Origin: Brachionus koreanus
Lineage: Eukaryota > Rotifera > Eurotatoria > Ploima > Brachionidae
Assembly (NCBI GenBank): GCA_016987375.1
Contig: PJRA01000160.1
Span: forward strand, 1,485,089 to 1,549,088
Length of the DNA: 64,000 nt
Reading direction: 5' to 3'
The notes beneath the pieces were generated by a model. That model was not told where the DNA came from. It was given only the letters and a program-made list of their open reading frames with translations, and ran no database searches. The translations under genes and the position numbers were made by a program. Positions 25,400 through 37,300 of the stretch are shown here, one piece after another; position 1 is the stretch's first letter, and each line of letters starts with the position of its first letter.

Positions 25400-25870
25400 T
25401 TTTAGTACAAAGTTGGAAATCGACCAAGGAAAGCGTTTAACCAGGAAAAAGAATCCGAAAGGCTTAATGTGACAAGGCTCTGTCTTCGGTCTACTTCTCT
25501 TTAAATTTTTTTCTAATCATTTGCCCGTTAGACTATTGAAAAGCATCTACTTTATGTAGATGACTGCAAGATATTCTTTATTATCAATGCGAATTATTTA
25601 AGTTACTTCAAAAAGATATTGTTTTTTAATAAGCTAGAAGTGTAATAGTGGTCTATGGATCTAAATTTTGATAAATGTGAGATGGTGAGTTTTAATTGAA
25701 ATTAAGGGTTCTAAAATGATTATATTATCAAGTAAATGATAAAGCTCATTTTGTCTCAAGATCCTGGATTCAGAAAGATTTAGAAATCTGGATCCAAAAT
25801 GATCTAAAGTGGCATTCGCAAGTGTGTTCGGAAGCCTCAAATGCAACAGAATATTAGGCCTAATTTTTCT
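25400..25870 (+). pseudogene. Decayed non-LTR retrotransposon reverse transcriptase (Jockey/CR1-like)
   Basis: Conserved reverse transcriptase motifs appear in order but in shifting frames with stop codons. At 25473-25502 there is QGSVFGLLLF, followed by NHLPV. At 25550-25570 there is LYVDDCKIF, the catalytic YxDD box. At about 25649-25690 there is WSMDLNFDKCEMVSFN. At about 25776-25850 there is DLEIWIQNDLKWHSQV, then CSEASNATEY, the usual DLGVxIxxDLKW block. It is a fragment of the RT domain only; no endonuclease, 5' end or poly-A tail was identified. It lies between KDM2 and the RBR gene and is certainly non-functional. Confidence 0.8.
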
Positions 25871-26667
25871 CAATTTCAAATAAAAACACTTATTTTTTTA
25901 AAGAAACAGTGATTTGACAAACTAGTAATAAACAATGTTAATTGATTATCATTAAGATTAATTAAAATTTTTTTCTAAAAAAAATAATTTAAGACAAAAT
26001 ATTCTGCATCTTATGAGTATGGTTAGTTGATTATATATTTTTGAACCAAAGCTCTGGTTTTAATTTAAACGATTTTGAATTGACCCCAAAACTTAACTTC
26101 CTCGCTAAAAAGTGCCTTCAAACTAATATATTTGAAGAATCTAGCACCTTATCTGTTTAAAAATTTTGTTCAAGTAAAATTAAATTAATTTAACTTAATA
26201 AACAGTTTATCTTTTTGATTAATTAAACCTCTTTCTTAAATTATTTTTAAAATAAATATAATCTTCTATTAGAAAGTAAGTATGAAAAAATGAAAAAAAA
26301 AGTGAAAAATTTTTTTATAAAATTAAAATCTGATGATACCACCTTTTAAGCAAGAAAATAGCGTACAATTTTCGAATTTTACATACCTTGAAATAATTTA
26401 AATTGAAGTCCAAAAATTTTTTTGATTGCTTCACTTAAAATACTTTAAATTTTTAATTTTCAAAGTTATTAAATTAAAATTTTGTTGTTAAATTTTTAAT
26501 TTCACAACTAAATTAAATATGATAATTAAAGCAGTAATTTTGAAAAATGTATAACTAATTGCGAAATAATTCGGTTTATATTTTATATTTTCTTCAGATT
26601 ATTTTCTTCAATTTTTTAAAAACCCAACCAAAGTTTCCAAGTTTTTTTCATTAAATTTGTATCTAAA

Positions 26668-28338
26668 ATGTTTAATGATTCAATATCGGAATATTGGAAT
26701 ATTAAATACCGAAACAAAAAATGTTTGCGAACTAAAAAAAACAATAGGCAAGAGATGAAGTGTTCAATAAAATCAAGTAAAAATGAAGTTTATGAGTTGA
26801 ATTTAAACAAAAATAAAAATTGGAGCACAAAAAAAATCCTTGAACGCAAAATTCAATCTGATCCCGAATATGGAAAGATTATCAAGACTGCTAAAAAACT
26901 TGAAATTGAAATATACCAAGCAAATGATAGTGAACCCACACAAATTTGCACTTTCTTCAGCCAAAAAATAGATCGACGAAAGAAGAATCAGATTGATCAA
27001 CAGTTGAAAATTTCAAAAGAAAAAAATTCATTTAAACAAGAAAATATGAGAAAAAATGAAAAACATTTAATTTCTTACCATTCAGATTATTCTTTAATAT
27101 GTAAAAAATCAGTTGTAGAAAATAAGCACATTGTCAATAGAACATTCATCAATATTAAAAATTTAGCATATTCTATTGATGATTCAAATGTTTTATATGA
27201 ATCTATTGAAGGCCCGATTCAATCTGAAAAATATCCAATAATCAATCTTCCTCAAGAAACTAATCAGAACTTTATTTTGATTAATTCTAGATTTGAGTGT
27301 CTAATTTGTTGTGAATTTTCAGAAGTAAAACTGCAATTAACAGAATGTGGACATGGATGCTGTATTGAATGCTGGAAAAATCATATTCTATCAAAATTTT
27401 ATTCCTTTAAAATAGAATGTTGTTTCGGTAATTGTGGTAAAACATTGAGCTTTTCATTGTTGGAATGTGTCCTTCCTAAAAAAACATACGAAAAATATAT
27501 GATGAATTACAAAAATGAAATTTTAAATAAAAATTTTATAAAATGTCCCAAGTGCAAAGATAATTATATTTCAATTAAAAGTGAACCGAAATACATGAGA
27601 TGTTTATGCGGCCATTCGATTTGTTTTTTATGTAAACAAGATTCTCATTTCCCAATTTCATGCAAGCAATACAACTTTTTTATGCAAAATTTTCAAGACA
27701 ATAAAAAAGATCTAATAATGGTAGGTGAGGTGAAAAAATGTCCTAAATGTAATTCCATATTATCAAAAAATGGAGGATGCGACCACATGCGATGTGTTTG
27801 TAGCTTCAATTTCAACTGGTCATCGATAAGTTTATTTAGTCTCTTTTATAATCATAAGATAAACTGCTTAGTTTTAGATAGATATTCAATTGATAAAATT
27901 GATCCGTTTATATCTAGTGAAATGAACATTTTTCGTAGGTTTTTTCTATTAGAATTGTCACCAAAGTTAAAAAATAAGGAATTTTATCTTAAAAAACTTC
28001 TGAATGATCCTAATTTTAATGAATTAAAATTATTTATAAAAACAAATTACGGGTTAAACGAAAATAAATTTTTAAGCTTTGTTAGTCAGATAATTAATTT
28101 TAGTTTTAATTTTATCACAAAAATTTGTCGAATTGTTGAAATGATTTATGCTAAGAAGTTAATTGAGATACATGAAAAAATACAGGATCAAGGACTATTA
28201 GCAATTGTAAGGCGATTAAACAAAGCATGTATACAATTTGATAAAGCAATTAGCCAAAAATTTGATATGGAAAATTTTAATTATTTAATTTTTATTTTGA
28301 AAACAATTTTCAAATTAATAAACAAACTAAATAATTGA
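26668..28338 (+). CDS. RBR-type (RING-IBR-RING) E3 ubiquitin ligase-like protein, intronless, degenerate RING2
   Basis: Single-exon frame of 556 residues. The first ~200 residues are Lys/Asn-rich without a recognised domain. RING1 begins at about 210 (FECLICCEFSEVKLQLTECG, then CIECW). The IBR spans about 290-335 (KCPKCKDNYI, RCLCGHSICFLCKQ). RING2 begins at about 358 (KKCPKCNSILSKNGGCDHMR) and keeps the Cys of GGCDHM, which accepts ubiquitin in RBR ligases. The following half of RING2, normally with further Cys zinc ligands around FCWxC, reads CVCSFNFNWSSISLF, so it has lost several ligands. A 150-residue Leu/Lys/Phe-rich tail resembles the helical Ariadne region only loosely. RBR enzymes move ubiquitin from an E2 through their own Cys. 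Lack of introns beside intron-containing genes suggests a retrocopy or a lineage-specific gene. Catalytic activity is uncertain. Confidence 0.8.
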   Translation: MFNDSISEYWNIKYRNKKCLRTKKNNRQEMKCSIKSSKNEVYELNLNKNKNWSTKKILERKIQSDPEYGKIIKTAKKLEIEIYQANDSEPTQICTFFSQKIDRRKKNQIDQQLKISKEKNSFKQENMRKNEKHLISYHSDYSLICKKSVVENKHIVNRTFINIKNLAYSIDDSNVLYESIEGPIQSEKYPIINLPQETNQNFILINSRFECLICCEFSEVKLQLTECGHGCCIECWKNHILSKFYSFKIECCFGNCGKTLSFSLLECVLPKKTYEKYMMNYKNEILNKNFIKCPKCKDNYISIKSEPKYMRCLCGHSICFLCKQDSHFPISCKQYNFFMQNFQDNKKDLIMVGEVKKCPKCNSILSKNGGCDHMRCVCSFNFNWSSISLFSLFYNHKINCLVLDRYSIDKIDPFISSEMNIFRRFFLLELSPKLKNKEFYLKKLLNDPNFNELKLFIKTNYGLNENKFLSFVSQIINFSFNFITKICRIVEMIYAKKLIEIHEKIQDQGLLAIVRRLNKACIQFDKAISQKFDMENFNYLIFILKTIFKLINKLNN

Positions 28339-31300
28339 ATAGATAAAATTTTTTTTTCAATAAATTCTTTTCGCTTTTTGTTTTCAATATCAAAAATTAT
28401 TCCATTAATTTAATCAACACTTTCAGATTAGATTAGATTTTGAAGCAGTTATGCGCTTGATATAATGAGTTTTTTTTACGCTGTGCTATTAATTATTCTA
28501 TTAATTATCATTTTTCTATTCAAAATATTAATAGTAATGCTTAGTTCATTCATTGCAAATTGAAAAAAAAATTAATTTAACTGACCAAAGGTTAGTAATT
28601 AATAAATATCACTTCAAACTGATTAATAAAATATACTCTATCGAATTGTTCTTTAATGAATGCCCCTATGAATGAAAAACCAAGATTAATTCTTTTTAAA
28701 GAGTCGAAAAACTTATTCTACTTTAATTTTTTTTACGTAAAAGCAGAATTTTTTTATCTTTCAAAAAATATAAACCTATCTTGACTCGATGTGTAATTTT
28801 TCTGCTCTAAAAATTTTAATTTTCTCTGTTTTCATTTCTAACTAATAGCTTAAATAAATTCCTTAAAAAATTTAATTTCAAAATTTTTACTGCTACTAAG
28901 TTTTTTTGTTCGAAGCAATTTTTACAAATTTTATTCCAGAATAAAATAAAAATAAAGCGTCTTTTTTATGATAAAATCATTAAAAACTTATATTAAATAT
29001 TTTAGAACTGTTAAATGAAAATAAAAATTATAATTAAAAACTTTTAGGAAAATAAGTAAATAAAAAAAATATTATAAACTTGAAAAAAAATATACATCAT
29101 TATTAAAACTTATGTGATTTTTTCACAACAATGCATTCACGGAAAAACAGAATATTCAAAGAATTTTTAAGCTAGTAACAAAAACCAATAAATTCAATTG
29201 TCTTAAAGCTAGAAAAAATTGTATGTTTATTTTTTATTTAGAGAATTTTAAGTTAAAATTAGACTTAGAGCTGAAATTTGCATCGAGCTAAGAATTGCAT
29301 GCAATTTAGCTAAGAACATTGTGAAAACCATTCCAAAGTCTGACTCTAATTAGATATTACATTTAAAGTCTGCATAGTCTAATCTTTAAGTTAAGCGTAT
29401 ATTTCTTTCGTTCTATTAGACCTGAATTGTTTCATTGAACATATTAAAAAATGATTGGCATCATCGTCTTGAATCAATTTCTAATAAGCGTATAACTTAT
29501 TTAAAGTTTAAGACCATATGAACGAACACTTTTGCCGAAATACCGACAGAAAAAAATTCGAATTAGACCGTGGCTTTATTTGATTTGATTGAAATTTTGC
29601 ATTTGCAATCTAAATAATCGAAATATTCTAAAATAAGACTAAGTTTTTATATCTTGTAGTCAATAAATTTTACACCAGGTTTTCAGAATTTTATAGGATT
29701 CTGTATCAAGCTAAAATTTTTGTTTACTTAGCTAATTTTTTATTTCAGTTTTTTTTCTCGTTTTATTTTAATGACCATAGACAAACAGATTTTTGTTTGA
29801 GTTGAACTTGTTGCATCTAGAATTTTAACTCATTTGGAAGAAAATTTTCTCTTAGTAGGAAATTCAAAAACAACGTTTGCTATTTGCGATGATTGTATAA
29901 ATAAAAATCATTTGAGGCATTAAAAACTCGTATTTTTAAAAAAAATAATGTTATTTAAATTGGTTTTAAATAAATTTAAGAGTCTCGATTAAAAAATCGA
30001 TTTTTTTATTTTTTTTTATTTTAATCAGAAGAAAAAAGGAATAAAATTTAAATTAATATATAAAAACTTGATACATATTAATTATAGTTTCTATTTTTTT
30101 TAATTTCTATTTTAAAAATTAAAACTTGTAAAGTTTTCTTAAATGAATAAGCCTGTATTATTAAAATTTAGTCACAGCCAACTGAGAAATTTGATTAAAT
30201 TATATGTTTTCAAAGAAGAGTCCGAGTGATTTCTTAAAAAATTATATTGTTAATCTATACTTATTAAAATTTTTATAAATTTTTTTAGATTTGAGAGGAG
30301 ATTTTTATTTTCAAGAGTTCAAATTTTCGAAAAAAATCTAAAAAGCCATCATGCATTCTAATTTTTACTCCTTTTTAGCATAATTTAATTTTCTCAAAAT
30401 TTGAAAAATTTAGTTACTTTTTGAATTCAAAAGATTTAATCAAAAAATTTTCATTCACTTAGTTTAAGATATTTAAGGTTCAATTAAATCTAACTGTTTA
30501 ATCAAGGCTAAAGTAAGTAATAAAAATTTTTAAAGTTAAATTTTAAGACAAAAACAACAAAAAAAATTTTTAAATATCATTTAAGTATCCTTAGAATAAA
30601 ACGAATATAAATTAATTCATGCTGATTTAAAAAATATTAAAAATAAATTAAACCGTATATGCTATTTTTATTAGGACTTTTAAATATCAAAAAGAATAAA
30701 AAAATAACAAAACAAAGGTTTGTCAAGTTAATTCTTAAAATTGAATCTAAAAGAGATTATCTTATTCTTAATATTCTTTGGTACCAGTTTTTATATTATT
30801 GTATTTTGAAGTAAAAATTTACTTTTCGGTAATTAAATAATTCTTTGTTTGTTCAAGTACCTGAAATATTTAAAAATTTGATATTTGGAGAGAAAATTAT
30901 ATTTTGTATAAAATTTAATCTGAATTTATTGAGTTTTAGTAAAATAAAAATTTTTTTTTTAGGAATCTAGTCACTTTTAATAGCAACTTAGTTTTAATTT
31001 TTTACCACGTTATTAGAAATTTTAAAATGGTTTGTTTTAAATGTGAGATGAATTTTTAGAGCTATAATTTTAACTATAAAAATTAATTAAATATTTATGT
31101 TTTTTTCTTTAGATTTAGTCGAAATTATATTTCCCGGCACACAATTTTAAAACGTATTTAAAAAAAAGGTAATTTGAAAATAGAGAAGCCTTTCAACCTA
31201 AAATAAAATAAAACTCAAAATAAAAACTCTATTTACTATTTAATTTAAGAAGCCAATTTTTCGTAATTACTTTTTGTTCAATTGTTTTGGAAGAAGTAAA

Positions 31301-34300
31301 AATTTTTGAAAATAAAAGCAAATATTTCATAAATTTCAAACTTTAGCTGAGTTAACTAGATTGAATAGTGTTTGTTTCAACTAAATTTGGCTTAGACAAT
31401 TTAAATTTTACTTCAATAAAATGTTTTTTTAAACTTTATTTGATATTGCGCAATATTTTAATAAGAGATAAATCTTGATTGATAATTCATCCATATTTTA
31501 TTCTAGATCATTTATTTTCTCCAAAAAAATAATGCATAGCCATATTTGATTATTAAGGAATTTTTAATATATCAATTAGACTTGTTTAGAGTTAATCGAT
31601 ACTTGTAATTAGTTAGAGAAAAATGTGACGTGATTTTATTTATTTATATTTTTTTTACTGCAGAAAAAATTGAGTCTTTTATGTTTTAATTTTTTTATAA
31701 AATTGGTTTAAAGATTTACGTTTTGTTTAATTTTCAATTACTAATGTATGCATATTTGCGCTGGTATAAAGCACTATACCGCAGTAACTTCTACTACTAC
31801 TAATTCTAATATGCTTTTTAGTAAATTTGAATTTTAATTTTTTATTAATAGAATTTTTAGGAATTTGGAATAAATTTAAATTGAGAAAAATAAGATAAAA
31901 TTGAATCAGTTTTTTTTTTAATTTTAAAAAATATTTCCAAGTTAAAAAACTTTCATTCTAATTAATTTTATCTTTAATGGACTATTATTATGATTATTGG
32001 ATTAAAAAAGCTGTCTATGAGCATCGACTGAGTGGAAATAATAAAATTTAATTTTTTTTCTAAAAGCTCTTGAATGGTTTTGTTAAAAATTTTTCGATTA
32101 AAAAACTTAGACTCTTTAATTGAAGTTTTATCAAGTTTTTGTTTAATTAAGTACTATTTGTGATTGTTTAAGCAAATTTAGGACTTGTGGGGCCACCGAA
32201 TTTCACCTTAATATCTAATCTCTGCTTGTACTGAATTTAAATATTTCTTTTCTAAATCTTATGATTAATCTCAATATATAGGTTGAAGCACTTCTTTATT
32301 TTATAATATTTATTTTAACTTTAAAATATTTATTAAAAAATTCTAACAAAGCTTGTGTAAGATAATACCGGCCCAACAAAAAAAATTTCCCCGAATTTGT
32401 TTCATTTAATTGAAGCCTTTTAAAATTTAAAAATAATCGCTTATTGATCTTCAAATATTAGAGCTAAAAAACTAACTCGGAAATTCCAAGGGTATTATGT
32501 TATTGTTTTATTGACAAACAAAAAAAAATTAGCTTTTAGTCTCTTTTTTGTTGGTTTGTAATTTAATCGTTGAAAGTAATCCAAGCTTTTGTCATTAAAT
32601 TTTAAAGGCAGCCGGCTCATTGCTTTGTCTTTTTCAAGGTTCATGAATCTCAAATCATTTTGTTTTTGTTGTTTATCTAACAAATTATACAAAATTCATG
32701 TTGTTGTTTTAAATATTTGACCGAATAAGATTAAATTTTACAAAATAATATTTTAGATTTCTTTTTAATTAAAATTTTTAAAAAAGTTGAAAATTGTTCG
32801 ATAAAAAAGTCTAACATGTTTTTAAACTGTTTCAAGATTTTTAGATTTGTTTTATTTTAAATCTGTTATTTTTTAATCGATTGGTTTTGAATAGTTTGAA
32901 AAATTTCTTAATTTAAGGAAATCCTCAGGTCAATTTAAAAGCTCGAGTAAATTAATTTAAATTTAGGACACCTTTTATCGGGAGCTAAACGCTTGACATA
33001 AATTTCTGCGAAATAAAATTCATTTTAATTTTAACTAGCTAAATTTTTCATTTTTCTCAATTCAACTTTATTCCAAGTTAATTAAAATATTTTTCTAATG
33101 GGTCAAAATTTGGTGAAGAGTGAAAATAGAAACAATAATTTAAAATAATAAGAAAAAAGAAACTTTGTGATTTTCTGATATGAAAAAAAATAATCATGTA
33201 AAAATTTAGATGCCTAAGGCACTTGTAATAAGCAAAAATTCTTAATTTATAATTTACAAGCTTAATATTGTGTCAAACTAAAAATTATTAATTCATTATC
33301 TATATCTTGTAATTTATTATCATTAAAAAATGAAATAATTACCAAGTTACACAACTCAGTCAGAGATGAAGTAAACGTGAACATAAGCCCAAGATTATTT
33401 TAACGAAAGCCAAGATTAGTTTTGTAACACAAGTTGTTTTTCTAAGGATTGTATAATCTAAATTTAGGCTAAATTAGGTTTTTTTTTGATTTATAGTATC
33501 AAAGACAATGAGTTTTTTTTGCAAAATTTTCAATGAAATTTAAATGTCCTTAAGACGTCTGATGATTTTATGTGTTTTCTAAATCCTACTTGTTCCATTA
33601 GTTTTTTTCTTTCTTTAAGTTATTTTGGTATTTAGAAATTAAAGAATTTATCTAGTATTTTTAGTTGGTTTTTTTTTCAAAATAATTTTGAACAATATAA
33701 CAAAATAAACATCCTTTCAAATGGAAATTAATTATTTCTTATCTACTGGAAAAGTATCAGATAAAGAATTCAGACTTTTTGGTTAAAAACTAAATATCTT
33801 AAATTATTGATTATTTTATAAAATAAAAATTATTGTTAATAAGTATTAATTTGGAAAAGTCTTCACAAAATCATGCAATTAATTTCTATATAATTGATAT
33901 TGTTTTTCAAAACAATTAAATATTATTTAATGAATTTTTGATAATTTGAAAAAAAATATGCCCCATAAGATGTGAAGAGAAAAAAATTAGAAAAAATACA
34001 TTAAATTTTAAAAAACACATTATAAAATTGTTTTTAAAAGTATTTAAATCAATAATTTAGTTTATTTTATTTTTTTTAATTTTCAATTTTTAGCATAAAT
34101 TCAGATTTTTTGGTTCTTTGCACTCAATTTAGTGAAGAAATAAGATATGGATGGATGCTTTATATGTTTAAAGGTATTATTAACCTCAAAAACAAGTAAA
34201 ATAGCAATCAAAATTTAATCAAGATGAAGTATTTTAAAACTAAGAGAAGCTTTAATCAAGCACTTTATTGTTATTCGCATTAAATTAGAAATTATAAAAC

Positions 34301-37300
34301 CGAAATAGAACTATGCCGAACTCGGTCCGTTAATAAAAATGGTCAATAAATTATTTGTTTATAAAAACTGACAAACATTATGAAGAAAAAACATTAAAAT
34401 TAATGTTAGGCTCGCGATTTCCCCTGCGTTTTTAAAGAACTTTTCTGAACTTGACTTAGCTGATTAATTAACATCAATTTCTTAGCGATGAGCTTTTTAA
34501 TAAGACCAACCCCAGTCGTGATTTATTTTTTCTTTCGATAAATATGCATTTAAAATAGCTTTTAGTTTATTTTAAATCAAAGATCCGATTTAACCTAGAA
34601 AAGATAATAAAATTTATCTCAAGTTCTTTAAGGTTAAATGTTCTTAGCATTTACTTAAGTGCATTTATATCTTGATTTATTGGATTAAAAAAAATGTTAT
34701 TGATAAAAATTTTTTAGGATTCAAATTTTTGCTATGAATTTTCTCACAAACAAAAATCAAAATTTGTTTTTTTTTTTAGCAGGCATAAAATAATCATTTA
34801 AATTCTTAATTCTAAAATGTGAACATATTTTAAATTTAATGTTATTTTAAAAGTGAAGAGAGTTTTAATCTTAAAAATTAATGGATAAATTAATCCTTGC
34901 CTTTAATAAGTATATTAAATCCTTGAGATGAGTTTAATTTGTAATTTAAGACGATATTTTTTTTGAATTGATAAGGCTAAAAATAAATATTATTTTCTAA
35001 TCAAAAAACAATTTCATAGATAACGAATATTTGTTCCTGAATTAGACTTTTTAGAAAGTCTTGTAATTAAAATTCACTAAATTCAAGTGCAAGCTATCTG
35101 AATGGCAAATAAATTTATTTATTTCGAATAAATCTAAACAAAATTTCATTTAGCATACAAATATCTGAAAAATTGATTCATACAGAATTTAAGTTTATAG
35201 AGGTTTATCTGATTAAGATTATTTGAATTGATTTATGACTAATTCAAAGTCTCTTTAGAACTTGCATGCAATGTTTTATTATTTTAAAATTGTTTTAATT
35301 TTTAGATATTCAGCCATTTATTTATTCACATAAGAACCTCTTGAGATATAGAGTTCTTAGTATTTATTCAAAAAAATCTAAATCATGATATGAAACTGCG
35401 AAAATCGATCTTATTTTTGTTGGTCATTCTGGATTTGCTCAGGCTAATCAATTGTCAGTTTAAATAAACGATTCATAGCATAAACAAAATTATCAAATTA
35501 TTTAGATTTTTCATTACTTCAAATTTGATTTTGACAGATAATTTGATCGTTTTATTTTTTAGAAATCTAAGCTTAATAATCTAATAAAGTAAGCGTTTTT
35601 TTGTTTATTTTTGCCTAGCTAAAAATATTTGTTTTTAATAGTTTTAGCTTAGATCTAGCAGATAAAAGCCTATCGGTTCTTAGTTTAAAATAAAAAGTTA
35701 ACTTCTAAAAACGCAAATTTTTTCACTCTTAATCCTGCTATTTTCGCTCTTACGAGTTCTGATATATTTTTTTATTTAGATGAAATTTTGACTCAAATTA
35801 ATAATGTTAATAGAAAATTTCTCATTCTTTTTTTTTTAAATAATTTTTCTGAGTACTCGAAAACTAAACAGAATTAAAATGTATTTAATGAAAATGTGTA
35901 AAAATCAGCAAGTTATAGAAATTGTTGAATCAGGTTTTTCTTGCTACTTAAGCCAACTAATTTAATTTAAACATGCCAAGAAAAAATAATAGAGAATAAC
36001 AATGAAAATCACAAACTATACAGAAATACTTGTCAAGTCTTTTTGGGTAGCTGAAATCATTATAAAATTATAATTTTAGCACGTAAGATGTTTAAAATAG
36101 CATAAATCAAATAGGTCGAAATGAAAGTAGTCGCAGCTCAAGGCACAGGACATGATATTAAATTTGCCACCAAGATATTTATTCAATGGTGTGATTGAAA
36201 CAAAATAATTCTCTCATTTCTCATGTTTAGTTAATTAAATTTAAATTATCTTAAGTTTTTTGGTGCATAGGAGAATCAAAAAATTGGTTCACAAGTTTTT
36301 AAGCGATAGTCGAATTAGCATTTTTTCTAAGCTAAAATAAATAAATAAATATTCTATTTATCAATTTTGACCTTTGGCTAAATACCCTGATTAATTTCAG
36401 ATGATGATAGATGTGACACTTTTTCAATCAAAACAAAAACAAAAAAGGTCATAAATAAATTTGAAAATTTTACTTTAAAAAAAAAACTTTAATTTAATTT
36501 GCCCATGAATACTAATTTATTTTTTTTGTATTTTTACTAACTGAATTTTAAATACCCGAAATGATGCTGGTAAATATCCGAAGTAGTATATTATTAGAAA
36601 CATTTGGAGTTTAAATTCAAAATGATATTTTTCTTGTTTATCATGAGTTTTTAATTGCTTAAATATGGAATAAGGGCTTGTACAAAGCTAATAAAAAAGC
36701 TTTCTAACAAAAATTTCAACTTTAATTACATATTAGATTTTTTCGAGAGAACACAATTTTATCTCATTAAAACAGAGAATTTAATTCAAGTTACCAAATA
36801 TTAAAAATTCTAGTTACTTAATATTTTATTAATTTTTTTTCAATTTAATTTTAAAAAACTAGTTTATATTGACCAAGAACATAAATCAATATACCTAATA
36901 AAGTCACCATGTCAAAATTTTCATTTCTAAAGAAATTAATTTGGTATTACGTGAAATACACTTGATTAAAAGGTCGGTCAAAAAATTTTTTTCTCAACTG
37001 TACTTTTAGATAGATCAGATTAGAAAAATATTTCGATGTACTTTAGTTATTAAAGGTATTAACTAAAAGTTTATAATATTTCATTTTAAACTAATGCGAT
37101 TTTTTAATTTGTTTAAAAATGTGTTTTGTTGTTAATCAAACAAAGCTAAACAAAATATGTTTAAGATACACTTTTATAATTATAAATTAAATCAAGCTTG
37201 TTTAAACAAAATGAAGAACATTATTTTATCTTCTAAAATAATAATAATTTTGTTTTATAAAAAGAAAACACCAGCAGGATCATTTATTAAAAATTTCTAA

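Noticed and set aside
25661..25879. Minus-strand 72-codon frame
   Set aside because: Antisense shadow of the decayed reverse transcriptase.
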